Positions 1 to 11,238 of a stretch of 64,000 nt of DNA are shown one piece after another (within the stretch, counting starts at the first letter, position 1; each line of letters starts with the position of its first letter). Below the pieces are notes generated by a model, which was given only the letters and a program-made list of their open reading frames with translations, did no database searches and was not told where the DNA came from. The DNA lies in the NCBI RefSeq assembly GCF_910592395.1, contig NC_088311.1, forward strand, positions 13,458,501 to 13,522,500. Reading direction: 5' to 3'. The position numbers and the translations under genes were made by a program. This stretch comes from Lineus longissimus. Taxonomy: Eukaryota > Nemertea > Pilidiophora > Heteronemertea > Lineidae.

Positions 1-109
1 AGAGGAGTCGTTGGCACATTTCAAGTCCAGGAAAGCACTTGCTGTTCCCACATTCAGAGTAAGGTGTGCTTACTCGTTTTGCTGCTTTCCATTCCCGGAG
101 AGCGTTATA

Positions 110-190
110 AAATATCTGCCGCAAGGCAACAAATATCTGCCGCAAGGCGCTTCAAATATCTGCCGAAAGGCATCAAATATCTGCCGCACC
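110..190 (+). repeat. Four-copy short tandem repeat, 21-23 bp
   Basis: Four head-to-tail copies of AAATATCTGCCGCAAGGC plus a 3-5 base spacer start at 110, 131, 154 and 175. The last copy is incomplete. No function can be read from it. Confidence 0.85.
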
Positions 191-427
191 AATAAAGTTC
201 ATTTTGTTAACCAACTCTTTATCTTCTTTTCTTCACATACAAAAAAGACCGTCCCAAACATTTGGCTGCATCCACTTCATCAATGTCCAGACAACAGTCG
301 GTTCATTTGACCATTGTAAAGCACCAGGCCCCACCTCACAAAATACACTGTAATAATTATGTACCTTGTGTCCATGTGCATGTTATTAGTTCCACCTACG
401 CTGCATGAAAACAAGGACTCCACTCTT

Positions 428-521
428 TGACGTCACCACACAACTCCTTGACGTCATCACACACCCCACTACTGCAACGGCAATAGAAATGACTTTACGT
501 CATAATACCAGGGTGACGTCA
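428..521 (+). promoter_or_regulatory. Cluster of CRE-like TGACGTCA palindromes
   Basis: Perfect TGACGTCA octamers lie at 428-435, 449-456 and 514-521, with a near match TTACGTCA at 495-502. TGACGTCA is the CREB/ATF consensus. Three perfect copies in under 100 bp is unusual, but they sit inside a dispersed repeat, so regulatory use is inference. Confidence 0.35.
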
Positions 522-690
522 ACTCAGTACTTCAGCATGCACTGATATAGCAAGAAGGTCTTTCGCATCAGCACTTCTGCGTGCTAGACGTTATAGCTTC
601 ACGTTGCCTCATAATAACGGTACCGACACACACTTGGCCCTTGCCTTCACCTATCCATTTCAGCTGAGCGCCAGGCCCTTGGGCCTCTTG

Positions 691-1890
691 TTGGTACTTT
701 TGGTTGCTGGACTTGGGTTTTCCCGCAGTTAGGAGCTGGGGTCAAATTGGTGGTCAATTGTTTATGGGTGCTGTTTTAGTCAGAGGTTGCCCTTGATTAT
801 GAAGGGATTTTCAAATTAAGGTGACCATGGTCTTTTTATGTGCTCACCACAGCTTTCAATACTTGATGTATATGAAGAGGCGTGCGGAACCTGACATGGC
901 CTTACCAAGGAGCTCCTCACTGTGCTGAACTTCTAGCTTGCCTGTCGACTAAGTGCCTTTTTGGCCGAGACATTGCTACATGTAGGAGGAGCACGCATTT
1001 TAAATTTATAGTAGTGATAGTACAGTTGGTTCGAGCCATTTGGAAGCCGACATGTGAAGGCCTATCTGGGTTCTCCTTCTTCTCCGTTATAAAAAGGGGC
1101 ATATTGCTGACTAAGGAACAAGGCATATTGACATTGCCTCATCATCTCTATCGGACCAATTGATATACTTTTATATGCACGCATACATCACACCATTTCA
1201 GGGTCCGAGTCTGTGGACAATTGGTTTGATTAATTTGTCTCTTCGATATTGCTCCTTTATTGCATTAGATTTTCATCGCAATTCAATCTATTCAAGATGT
1301 AGCCAATTTGAACCTGTCTGCGCCAAGGATAGATCGACTCACTAGGGATACGCAGTAGAGCACAATGTCATGACCCTTTGTATTGTAAATTCCAACCACC
1401 TGCAGGATAGGTCAATTTCTCTCAATAAAATTAATTTTGTTGACTCCTGTAATCTTTACCTTATTAAAAAAAAGACAGTGGTGTTTGTCCCAAACTGGTC
1501 ATTTCTATTTATTTTGACCTCTGTTAAATCAGGATACCTCTCAATTACAGACAGCATTTTGTATCCTTGTGCTGTACAACCCAGCCCGGACATACCACAG
1601 TTGTCCATGGAGAAGTCTCATCCTCTCTGACACTTCTTTTCTGTAAAGCTACCGATACAACATACTGAACTAGGGATATATTCCGTTGCCTCCTGTAATA
1701 TTTACATACCATGGCTGATTAGTTCAATCATATTTCATCCAGCTGGCAGCTCTGCATTGGAAATTTTAGTGGTATAACGTGTTCTCTTGACCTTCAAACA
1801 GTAGTATAAAGCCGATATTTACTACTTTACACCCTCAGTCCTATGTTATTAGGTCATCCAGCTGAGCGCCAGGCCCTTGGGCCTCTTGTT
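691..1890 (+). repeat. Helitron-derived composite repeat, copy A
   Basis: From 693 to about 1318 this matches the interior of the Helitron-like element at 21258-22370 and the copy at 52047-53137. It then continues (about 1319-1888) into sequence shared only with 53138-53451 and 58565-58898, ending with AGGCCCTTGGGCCTCTTG. The first ~450 bp seen in the other copies are missing because another element abuts at 691. It is non-coding; the short ORFs in it are not conserved among copies. Confidence 0.75.
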
Positions 1891-2636
1891 TTCTTATAGT
1901 TTCATATTTAGAAAAAAATTACTAAGATTCTTGTAATTTGAATCTTAGCAATATTCATCTTAGAAATTAATTGGTAATATATAACTAATTTAATTAGTAA
2001 TTTAATTACAATTCAATTAGTATGATTCAGGTCCTAATACGCCTAGGTTTTGGTCTACATATTAGCTCTGCTTTTGCAGTTTGGGTGAGACAATCTCGGT
2101 GTAAAACCCTCCGTAGCATAGTCAGTATGACTGTCGCTTGGGTCAACATGATCTTAGTGATAGCCCCCTTTATTTTCCAAGCAGAAGCTCAAACAAGAAT
2201 ACTTATCAGCTGGTTGAGACAAGACCACCATTGATTTTTAAGCCTTTTGGCAGCTAAATTGTCAATGTTTGACCGCGTCAGATCATATACTGCGTGGGGT
2301 TGTGAATCTGAAATTTTGATATGTTATTCTGGACAGTCAGGCAGGTAAATGGTGTAATGTAAACTGGTAGTTGAACGACGGAAATTTTTGATAATCTACA
2401 AATTGGACAGACGTTTATATTTCCACTCTTTTCAGCCAACTGGCAAAAAAAACCAAAAACACGATCAAAATATATTGCCAAATTAGGAAAATTCAAAACT
2501 AATTTTTTCATCAACTGATGTCTTTATATCTGTAGACTTGCCATACTAAATATCTTTTCAATACCTCTCAAAAATATGCACTTGACAGTTAAAAACATAC
2601 TTGCGTCTATTTGATAGGTCTGGATCCTCTAACCTA
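1891..2636. other. AT-rich intergenic/intronic sequence, nothing recognised
   Basis: It contains A/T runs and several TTAATTAG-like stretches near 1960-2020. I see no domain, RNA gene or repeat shared with the rest of the window. Confidence 0.5.
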
Positions 2637-3060
2637 TGAATATTCAATGGTGGTCTTGTCTCAGCTGTTTCATTGCCATGGATGCTGCCATCTTGGTTTT
2701 CTGTCTGCTTGGACAGAGGAGACCCACAGCCAGTTGCGTCCATTTTTGGTTCACCGTAGGTGAGTCTATACAATACCGCATTGTCGTCGTCGTCTGTACC
2801 CTGTTTCAAGAACAGTGGCACATTTCTTAACCACTATGACTATGCACTTGAATATTCAATGGTGGTCTTGTCTCAGCTGTTTCATTGCCATGGATGCTGC
2901 CATCTTGGTTTTCTGTCTGCTTGGATGGAGGAGACCCACAGCCAGTTGCATCCATTTTTGGTTCACCGTAGGTGAGTCTATACAATACCGCATTGTCGTC
3001 GTCGTCTGTATCCTGTTTCAAAAACAGTGGCACATTTCTTAACCACTATGGCTATGCACT
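2637..3060 (+). repeat. Tandem duplication, 212-bp unit
   Basis: Two adjacent copies (2637-2848 and 2849-3060) differ by only a few bases. Each contains a TTTTTGGTTCACCGTAGGTG block, a GTCGTCGTC run and the GGCACATTTCTTAACCAC module that begins the 300-bp repeat units found elsewhere. The copy ends lie just before the ELP3 exon at 3154. Confidence 0.9.
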
Positions 3061-3153
3061 TGAAACTTTGTACACAGGACCCCTCAAAGTCAGGTAACCT
3101 AAAACAAGTTTCTTTATTCCCTGCCATGTGTTCAAAATATTCTGCTATTTCAG

Positions 3154-3244
3154 ATTGAAATCCAAAATATCAAGCAAGTATGGTCTCTTCTCCCAGCCAA
3201 GGCTAGTGGACATCATTGCTGCAGTACCACAGCAACACAAAAAG
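3154..3244 (+). CDS. ELP3: ELP3 internal exon (N-terminal region)
   Basis: Internal exon of Elongator subunit 3, the tRNA wobble-uridine modifying radical-SAM/acetyltransferase enzyme. The 91-bp exon reads one base plus 30 codons and includes [20 protein letters not shown], matching the conserved ELP3 segment just before the radical-SAM domain. A pyrimidine-rich acceptor ending in CAG (3151-3153) and a GTAATG donor (3245) flank it. It ends at a codon boundary (...HKK), which fits the phase-0 start of the exon at 21154. The first base completes a codon begun in an upstream exon that I cannot find in 1-3150, so the start codon is probably outside the window. The frame stays open past the donor to 3358, but that is intron read-through. 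Confidence 0.93.
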
Positions 3245-4262
3245 GTAATGATAACAAGCATGTTGGTCAGACTGCAACAGCCCGCACTGGTTTATTCTCT
3301 TCAGATTTTGAGTATGACATTTGATAGACACAAAGACTTATTTTCCATAGGAATGTAAGTATCTATTCTAAAGCCTTTTCCATTATACTAAGTATGTGCT
3401 TTATAGTGTAAGGCATAATTTTAATTTCAGGAGGACAGAATCAGATTTTGGTATGGTGGTTTTAGCGAACAAGAAGTCATGTATTTCCAAATCAACACTA
3501 GTGACAACCAGTCATCATACAAACTTTAGCCTGACCAGGTAGAACTTTTTGTGGATACTGGCAAAATCTGAAATGTCCCTCTGGCAGCCATATAGAAGTT
3601 TTCAATCGAATGGAACCTTCCAGTTCCACAAGTGACAACCAGAATTACCTCAAAAACTTTCAGAAAAAACTGCTTAAGCAATCATGCAAGTGAAAGGAAA
3701 TTCAAGATGGTTGCATAGCACCAATGTTGCCAAGAAGGGGTAAAGGTCAGGGGTCAGGCGATTTGATTGGTGCCTGTCCTTCCAGCCGTCTGTAGACAAA
3801 GTTGGGCATTTTGTAACCGTAGGACCTAGGCACTTTAAATTTGGCTGGGTGGTAAAACTAGACGACCTAAGCTGTTTACAAAAAATTGCACGCGATTCGA
3901 CTCAGTTAGTTGAAAGTTGAAGAGGTCCGCATGATATAGAAGTTTTGATATAAAATAGATTAGTTTCGATTTATATCACCAGTCGGCGGTAGTGAGCAAA
4001 ATGTCGTTTGACCACGTTTTTTTCCTGATTTGAATTTCCCGCCCCAAAATAAACACACATTTATACCCCTGCTCGAATTGGCCGCCATTATTGCCGAGTG
4101 TGCTCCAACATAATGTGTAATGTATGGTGACTTTCTAACATGGAAGCCAGTGGCAGAGGATTTGGCAAGAGATCTTGTGTTGGAGAGTGTGCTTGCCTGC
4201 TGACCTGTATGATTACACGATAGAAAAATGGCGACTGTTTTATTTCGACTGCATTGATTATA
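3245..4262. other. ELP3 intron start; fragment of AGCTCAGCTGA-type repeat
   Basis: 3245-3769 shows nothing recognisable. About 3770-4075 is a fragment of a dispersed repeat with the blocks GGGCATTTTGTAACCGTA and TAGATTAGTTTCGATTTA, also found near 30715, 51160 and 56010. No coding content is seen. Confidence 0.5.
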
Positions 4263-5180
4263 CTAGCATATACCCATGGAGCGGGCAAAGTTGAAATGTA
4301 ATATACATTAGTTAAAAGCATAATTACCCGTGGCGAGCACATAGTCGAGGGGGGGGGGGTAATTTGGGGTAGTGCTGTCGTTTTGCATCCTGTCTTTCAT
4401 CCGTTTCCGTCACTACTATATCAGGCTCGTCTCTGTCGGGTGAGTGATTTTGGCGTCTGAAGTCGTTGTGGGTCAAGATGTTGGTTTTGGGACCATACAT
4501 GACCAACATGGATGTTAACGTCTGCTTCTGGAGGTTTTGTTGAGGACCATCATAGCCTTTTTATAGTGTTGTGGTATACAACAATGATGAAGTGGAGATT
4601 GTGTTTGAAAGAAATACAATTTATTAAGAATGGAATTGTACAATAAGTTGGAGGCAGTAATCAGCAGTATTGTCTCTGTGAATATATGTATACTAAAGTA
4701 AACATGACATTGACTTGATTTAGGAAGGCAAAGATATGCAAATAATCAGGGCCAGGGTTAAAGCACCTTAGTTGTGGAATAGTAAGAAGTAAGTGCGAGT
4801 TGAGAAATCAAGAGGCAGTATTGTGTCTTTTGAGGACATGTTTGTACTGTGACCAGCGACTTGAGTTCGGCAAAATCAGTTCATAGTGTCGTGCCAGAGA
4901 CAGTATTGAGCAGTAATAACCTGAGTTGTTGAATTATGCAGTGTGTACTAAATCAGCAGTATCATCAGTAGTTGATTATGTACAGTTTGTGCAGTGAGAG
5001 TTATGAGATAATGAGCATATTCTGTCGTTTTGAGTTGACTTAGGAATACTTGTGCAATGTTTGTACAGTGAGTTGGTGAGGAAAATTGTAAAAGGGGACA
5101 AAACTGTCCTTTGCAGTATTCAGCTGTAAATACCTGAGTTGTTGCATACATATAGTAAGTGCTGTGTATTGTTAATAACG

Positions 5181-5448
5181 CCTGTGGTAATATTCAGCAA
5201 TATTGTTTTGGCTTTGAATGATCTATGTACAATGACTTCGTTTCGAAAGTTGCAAAAATATGACAATTTTCTGAGGCAGTATTCAGCAGTAATGGCGGAG
5301 TTGAATATATAAAACCTGTGGTAATATTCAGCAATATTGTGTTGGTTTTGAATGATCTATGTACAATGACTTGGTTTCGAAAGTTGCAAAAATATGACAA
5401 TTTTCTGAGGCAGTATTCAGCAGTAATGGCGGAGTTGAATATATACAT
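5181..5448 (+). repeat. Tandem duplication, 134-bp unit, in Helitron 3' region
   Basis: Two copies, 5181-5314 and 5315-5448, are nearly identical. They lie between the helicase stop and the Helitron 3' terminus (4263-5633). The surrounding 4600-5180 contains many loose CAGCAGTA/CAGTATT motifs but no gene. Confidence 0.9.
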
Positions 5449-5633
5449 GAAGTGCAAGCTATGGTGACATGAAGTATGTCGTAAAACACAATGAGATAGT
5501 ATTGACTATTATACATGTGAATGTGGCAAGAGATTTATATTTGCAATGAGTTTTTCATCACTGTGGCAATGACTGGTAGCTCGTCGTCTGCAATTGGTGC
5601 GATTGTGATGGCTGTCATTGTTGTAGGGTAGTA

Positions 5634-7259
5634 TCATAATATCTCCTTATAGACAACATTGTCAGTGTAGTTTGTTCGTTGGGTGGTTTTTGGGATGAGT
5701 ATTCTGAGATTTTCGGGCGAGCGCACCCGACTGAGTGCAACATAGAACTGGCCATGGGTGAACATGGGTTGTGAGAGGTAAATGCCGACTTGTTGAAATG
5801 TCTGTCCCTGTGATTTGTTGGCTGTGATGCCAAATGCAAGGCGGATTGGGAATTGGCGTCGTTGCATTTGAAATAGGAAAGTGTTGTTGCTGGGTGCCAT
5901 TGGTATTCTTGGGATGAATAGTCTTTTGCCGGCATGTGTTCCTGTGGCAATGACTGCTTCAATGATGTGTTGATGGAGGCCTGTTATTGTGTAGCGTGTG
6001 CCATTGCAGTGTCCGTTGAGAGGATCGAAATTGCACAGGAGCATTATACAGCAGTTCATTTTCAAGGTGAGTTTGTGTGGTGGGAGGCCAGGTGGATTCA
6101 AGCGGTTAATGAATTCCAATGGGTACTCGTGTTCGTTTTCTAGGATGGTGTCACAGCTCTTGTATTCTACTGGGGAGCCCGGAAATTTGTCAATGATGAA
6201 CGTGTTGATTTCTTGCACTGCCTTATTTGTTGGAGCAATAACTGCCCTTGAAGACAACCAGTCTGCCTGTGTGAAGTGGTCAGGTAAGTCGGTGAAGACG
6301 AAGTTGCACAGGTCGGAGAGTGATGCTATGTTGTGTGTGAACTGTTCAGGGACCTTGATGGTGTGTGGCCCAATATTTGGGTACGATGTGTCAGAGCCAT
6401 TGCCAATGTTTGTGAGGTATTGGGCGAAGTCTGTGGTGTCTGCCGAGATGGTGCGCATGTTGCATGTGAGTTGGAGTGTTTGAATGCTGGACCAGAGGTA
6501 AGACTTCTTCAGTGTTGCTTCTACAATCTGTGGTCTGCTGCCGTGGGGTACTACAGGCAATATTTGTCTCCAGTCTCCGGCGAAGAGTATAGTCAGGCCT
6601 CCGAAGAGATGTTGGTCTTGAAGGATGTCTTGGAGGGTGCGGTCCAGGCATTCGAAGATGTACTTGTGCCCCATGGAGACTTCATCAATGATGAGTATTT
6701 TGGCAAGTCTGAGGAGGTCAGCTGTTGCATTTTTGTTGGAGATGTTGCAGGTGGAGTGTTCATTGAGGTTGATGGGGATTTTACAGCGAGAATGGAGGGT
6801 GCGGCCATTGTTGAGGAGAGTGGCAGCAATGCCTGATAAGGCTGTTGCAAGAGCTATGTTTTGTTGTGCGCGTATGGCGGTTAGTAGGACGTTGATGAGA
6901 TATGTTTTGCCTGTCCCGCCACTTGCATTAAAGCAAAATAGCTTGCTGTCGTTGTTATTGACTGAGGTCATGATTAAGTCAAACACTTGTCTCTGTTCTG
7001 GGTTGAGGGTGTTGATAAGCTGCGGAGCAGATTCTTGGAGGAGCATTGTGTCGAAGCTGGTTTCTTCTCTTATCACTCGCGTGGTGGTTGGTGTGTTGAT
7101 GAGGCTGGTGTCAGAAGGCGGGAAATCGGTGGCAAGGTCTAAATTTTCTCTCTGTAGGATGCCTTGAATGTGAATGAGGACTTCATTCTCATGGTGGTTA
7201 GTGGGAGTAACTGCTTTGTCTCGGTGCATGTAATCAGTTCTTGTTTCCATTGTATCCAA
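5634..7259 (-). pseudogene. Helitron Pif1-like helicase region
   Basis: This is the C-terminal half of a RepHel protein, 541 codons open here. Motifs in order: Walker A SGGTGKTYL near residue 110, Walker B ILIIDEVSM near 190, AGDWRQILPVVP, the LTCNMRT block, then NKSQGQTFQQVGIYLSQP and YVALSRV near the C terminus. These are SF1B Pif1/RecD-family motifs, and the helicase domain itself looks intact. It unwinds DNA during rolling-circle transposition in known Helitrons. It overlaps the Rep frame by about 120 bp in another frame, so the two halves of the single protein are separated by a frameshift between about 7139 and 7259. The annotated start is only the first Met in this frame. Confidence 0.9.
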
Positions 7260-9673
7260 AATTCGTTGGGGTCAGCGGGTCGGCAGTACATGAGAAGAGT
7301 AGTGAAGAAGTTTCTGAGTTGATTTCCGAACTGAATGGTGCTGGCTTCAGTCATGGCTCGGTGAATTTCTTTGTCGTCTGTGATTAATCCAAGATGAAGG
7401 CAGGCCTCTTGGAATGTGGCGCATTCTATTCCGTTAACAGTACGTAATTCGGCATATGACTGTGGCCCTGATCTATGGTGAAGCAGTGTTCTTAGGTGAT
7501 ATAGTTCTGATTGATGTGGACTGAGGGAGATAGTTGGAATGCGGCCAACAGTGTCTGTCTGGAAGTGTTGGGAGTTGGTGAGTTTTTGACCTCGTTTGCG
7601 ACGCTGCCATTGTTTTTGACGGGCATTCCAGGTAAAGTGACGTGGGAAGTCTGGGTATAAGATGTCGCGTGCGGCGATGTCGTTGGTGTTTGTAGCGAAG
7701 AATGCGATGAGCTTGGTGGTGGGGGGACCTTTATCAACTGTAGCGGCTGCTTCCTCGGCTTCGAAAACGACAGTTTGCTGATCAGGTAGGTGGCATGGTA
7801 GTTTTTCAACGGGTGGGTACTTGTGGTGGATTGGGAAACTGTAGATTTTCCATAGGGCTTCGCTGGCTGAGATGTATCGCGCATTTAGGTAGTTCTCAAC
7901 TTCATCTAGTACTGCAACTGGTGTCCCATCTGCTGTAAGGGAAAAGACAATTCTGTCTTGGCCTTTTGTGATATACTTGTATAAGTATTTGACCGCTTGG
8001 ACTGAGTGGACGACTTCAATATTGATGTGGGCAGAATATCGAAGTGATAGTAGTGGATTGTAGGGTACAATGAAGGAGTTATCGCATATAAAGTCATTTC
8101 TGCAAACTGTCATGGCGTGGGTGAGGCCTCCCTGTTGTGGTGAGCGACGGCGGTAGGTGGGGTAGCTGTCTTCGGGCACGACTGTGTGAGCTGCAAATGG
8201 TTTTGGGAAGTTCTTGGTGCACTTCCTCTCCATGCCGGTCCCATCCATACATGGACTGTTCAGGTTAATGCTGCCACAGGGGCCATGAATGTTGTTGGAG
8301 GTGATGATCTGATAGAGTTTTGGGTTGGCATTCTTATTCGGAAGTTCTGCTGATACTACCTGGTCAATGATCTCGGGTGTTCGGGGTTTGGAGTCTTCAT
8401 TCATGATGAGCAAGATATGTGTGTGTGTCAGTCCACGTTTCTGCCATTCTATGGTGATGGTGTAGGCGGAGACTTTGCCAAGCACTTGTTGCTTGGTAAT
8501 GTCGTTGATCAATGAATCTAATTTGAGCTTGAATACTCTTGCAGCAAGGTCTGGTCTGTCTTGCGGTTTTTCTCCGGGGTGTAATGCATCTTGGATTTCT
8601 GGCCATTTCGGATTGGTGGTAAATGTAATGAAGTAGTCTGGCTTGCCCAGCTTGCGAACGATGGCCATGGCGTCTTGAAAAGCCTCGGAGTAGAACCTGG
8701 GGCTTCCATAAATGGTTGGTGGAAGGATGATCTTTCATCCAGGGTGGACAGTGTCGCCTGAGTGAACAGCATCAAATAGACCTGCGTATTTCTCTGCCCG
8801 GATAGATTTTTGGTTTCTGCTAACCCACTGCAATCTAGAAAGTTCTATCTTAGCCCATTGGTCGACGGCGTATTGTTGCATGAGGCGACGGCTGCGCATG
8901 ATGATGTTGAAGTTGTTGTGACGAATTTGGAGGTTGAAGCTGTAGTGGTCTAAGGCAGTTAAGGTCCTATTGTCTGTTTTTTTGAGAGACAGCTGCCAAC
9001 CATCAGTACCGTAGGGAAAGAGTAAGACATAGTGAAGGGGATCATATGACCTGTGAAGTGTGTTAATTCGCTTTAATGGGCCGTTTCGACAGTGGAGGAT
9101 GATGTCTAGGTTTTCACCGATTTCTCCTGGGATGAGTGCTGAGACTTCTGATGTCAGTGGCAAGTTGTAGCGACCACAGTGTTCAGTGCTTGGTTTGTGG
9201 TTTTTGTCTGCATGTAGTAGGATCTGAATGTTGGCGTTGCGAGTGATTTCTATTGCGGCTTTGAATGATGTAATGTAGGAGTTGATGTCATGAAGGCAGT
9301 TTTGTAGGGTTTGAATGGTGGTTTGGTTTAAAACATTAGTCTGCTGCATGCGAGTTTGTAATTCATTATCAGAGTCATAGAAAAAAATTTGGGCGTACTT
9401 AGGTGGAGTAGAGGGCTGCGGTAGTAGGGAGCCAATGCGATGGTACATTTTGCCTTGAATTTTCACAGTTGGGCTGAAACCAGGGGCCCTTACTTCAGTG
9501 CAACCAGTAGATGCAAGAGTTAATGCATTATTGTATGTTCTGATGTTAGATAGAAATTGTTCATTCTCGAGGTAGTATGTTTGAGCCAGTTGTGGCGGAG
9601 GCGGGGGGGGGGGGGGGGGGGTAGCACATAGATTGACGTTCTGATTTCCAGAGATATGCTGCACAAAATTCAC
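7139..9673 (-). pseudogene. Helitron Rep nuclease region (Helitron_like_N + HUH/Y2)
   Basis: Read from 9673 down, the N-terminal part includes YHRIGSLLPQPSTPPKYAQI, typical of Helitron N-terminal domains. After a single in-frame TGA at 8735-8737 the same frame continues as IILPPTIYGSPR and then the nuclease: FITFTTNPKWPEI, the HUH-type motif GLTHTHILLIM, and YLYKYITKG with the paired tyrosines of a Y2 Rep. The frame ends at 7137. Catalytic residues are present, so damage is confined to one nonsense codon, the frame change into the helicase, and a frame change at a G homopolymer at the N terminus. Confidence 0.9.
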
Positions 9674-9839
9674 AAATGTTTGCTTGGATCAAACCGCAAG
9701 AATGAGTACTTAAAGTTTTCGGCACTTGTAATTCATCGAAGCGGCGTATGAATAATGGCAGCTTTATAAGTGTTCGTTGCAGCAGACACGTGATGTCGGA
9801 TTTGACTTGGTCCTGGAGTTTCAGAGTTCGGCACAGCAA
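9561..9839 (-). pseudogene. Helitron N-terminal zinc-binding segment
   Basis: This frame encodes NICEFCAAYLWKSERQSM followed by a proline run. It fits the C-x2-C...W-x-x-E segment that normally precedes the Helitron N-terminal domain. The proline run is encoded by about 18-19 G on the + strand (about 9603-9621), and the continuing domain (LAQTYYLENEQFLSNIRTYN) is in a different frame beyond it. Homopolymer slippage or an assembly error in this tract explains the frame change. Confidence 0.7.
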
Positions 9840-10053
9840 TGTTTAGCACGGGTTCCACTGGTTCGGGAAATCTTCTGGCAGGCGGGAGAGATTGTGACCT
9901 GGTTCTTGATGATATTGGAGACGGTAGAGGTGATGCAGCCTGTCGAGAACGTTGTTGCTGTTTTCTAGTTGTGGTGGGGGTAGAGCGTCCAAACGATTGA
10001 GGTCTTGCTCGCTTTGGCATGGTTGAAGTTGTCACTGTAACAGAAGAGAACAT
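9733..10053 (-). other. Open frame upstream of Helitron Rep
   Basis: A 106-codon frame rich in Ser, Arg, Pro and Thr (MPKRARPQSFGRSTPTTTRK) overlaps the zinc-binding segment in another frame. It may be the disordered N-terminal tail of the Rep protein, joined through a further frame change. I recognise no domain. Confidence 0.3.
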
Positions 10054-10357
10054 GTTAAGTTAACTATATTTGTAGCAGTATATAGTTGGGAGTCGGGCAT
10101 CTTGGTTGCACAGACATTGCTGTATTTTGTATCTTGCTAGTTTAATTTGGGCATAGAGATATTTTCGAAATTGTCAATTTGGGCTCATTTGTCATGGGAA
10201 TTGGGAGCACAGTTAAACGTTATAAGGTGCAAAGCTGAAATATTTTTTTCCTGCTTGTTTTGCCTAATTTGGGCACAGGAGTGAAGGCACTGAAATAGGA
10301 GGGCAAAGGGCACTCACTGAAAATGTTGCCTTTATAAGAAGAACTATTGATGAAGAA

Positions 10358-11238
10358 TTATTTCTCCTCATCGTGTAGGAGTGCCAGGGCCTCCTCAGCG
10401 GTGACCTGTTGTGGATCAGAATTGTACTTGTTGGCTGCGGCGTTGTTGTTGATGTCGTTGACGACAGGTGCTTGGTTTTCAAGGGCGTTATGTTCTGGTT
10501 TGTCTTGAGCGTCCGGAGTGTCACATGCTGTATTGTTTCCCTCCTGAGCGTTTTCTTTCTCACTCTCAGTTCCCTCTTGCTTAATGTCAAAACTGATGTC
10601 AGAGAGTAGTGCATCCGACATGTCGTTGTCGAACATGGTTTCTGAGCTGAGGGGAAGGGAGTCCTGCGATGATGTTGACGGCACAGGTTCTTGTTTCGAT
10701 GGCATGGACGTTTTTTTTTGGCGTGGAGGAAGTGGTTGGTAGGGGGTGTCGAGAGGATGTTGATTTGGTAGTACTGGTCGGCTGTCGTTTTCGCTGCAGA
10801 TGCCAATTGCTGAGGTGCAATTTTGCTGTTTGTAAGAACTTATTGATATAAGTTGTGCGGCCATCAATATTGTGCCGCAGCATCTTAAGGAGTTGGACAG
10901 CGTCTTCAATATTGCCCGTCTCAAGGTACACCTGAATGAGGCCGATTTCATTAGTGATATAGTCAGTGAGTTTTGTTAGGAGCACTTGAGCTTGTGATAG
11001 GTCCTCATTATTAGTCGGCCCCAGCGTGCAGCAACTGCTCCAACTTCTTAGCTGCGAGATGGAGAGACATTTGAGCAATCTGACCGAGATTGTCGAGCGC
11101 AGTGATGGAGCCTTCACGTAACTCTGTAGCAATTACCTGGCAAAAGGCGGCCTCTCGTTGCATCGTATGTTGCAGGCGATTCAAGTGTTGGATGAGTGAC
11201 ATCACAGTATTGTGGGGTGGTACCTGGTAGTAGGGCAT
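10358..11238 (-). pseudogene. Unidentified helical/acidic protein, frame-broken
   Basis: Three overlapping frames read as one protein from high to low coordinates. 11238-11011 gives a helical stretch (SLIQHLNRLQHTMQREAAF). About 11040-10830 continues with LTKLTDYITNEIGLIQVYLE and LLKMLRHNIDGRTTYINK. About 10840-10358 gives a Ser/Pro linker and an acidic tail (LLSDISFDIKQEGTESEKEN) ending in EEALALLHDEEK. At least two frameshifts are needed. It lies upstream of Rep inside the Helitron, so it may be an accessory ORF of the element. I do not recognise the family; the helical N-terminal half could be an oligomerisation region. Confidence 0.45.

Larger units (their letters stand above)
1..690 (+). 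repeat. 3' part of a dispersed element ending CTCTTG
   Basis: The segment ends at 690 with the stereotyped terminus AGGCCCTTGGGCCTCTTG, whose AGGCCC/GGGCCT arms form a small hairpin. The same terminus occurs at 1859-1888, 57629-57658 and 58867-58896. It stops exactly where copy A of the Helitron-derived repeat is entered, at a TT dinucleotide (691-692). The 5' end is outside the window. I see no coding capacity. Confidence 0.6.

Noticed and set aside
110-190. Possible CRISPR-like array
   Set aside because: Spacers are only 3-5 bases and the genome is eukaryotic; it is a short tandem repeat.
5998-7167. Long + strand frames antisense to the Helitron helicase
   Set aside because: They mirror the helicase frame and show no domain.
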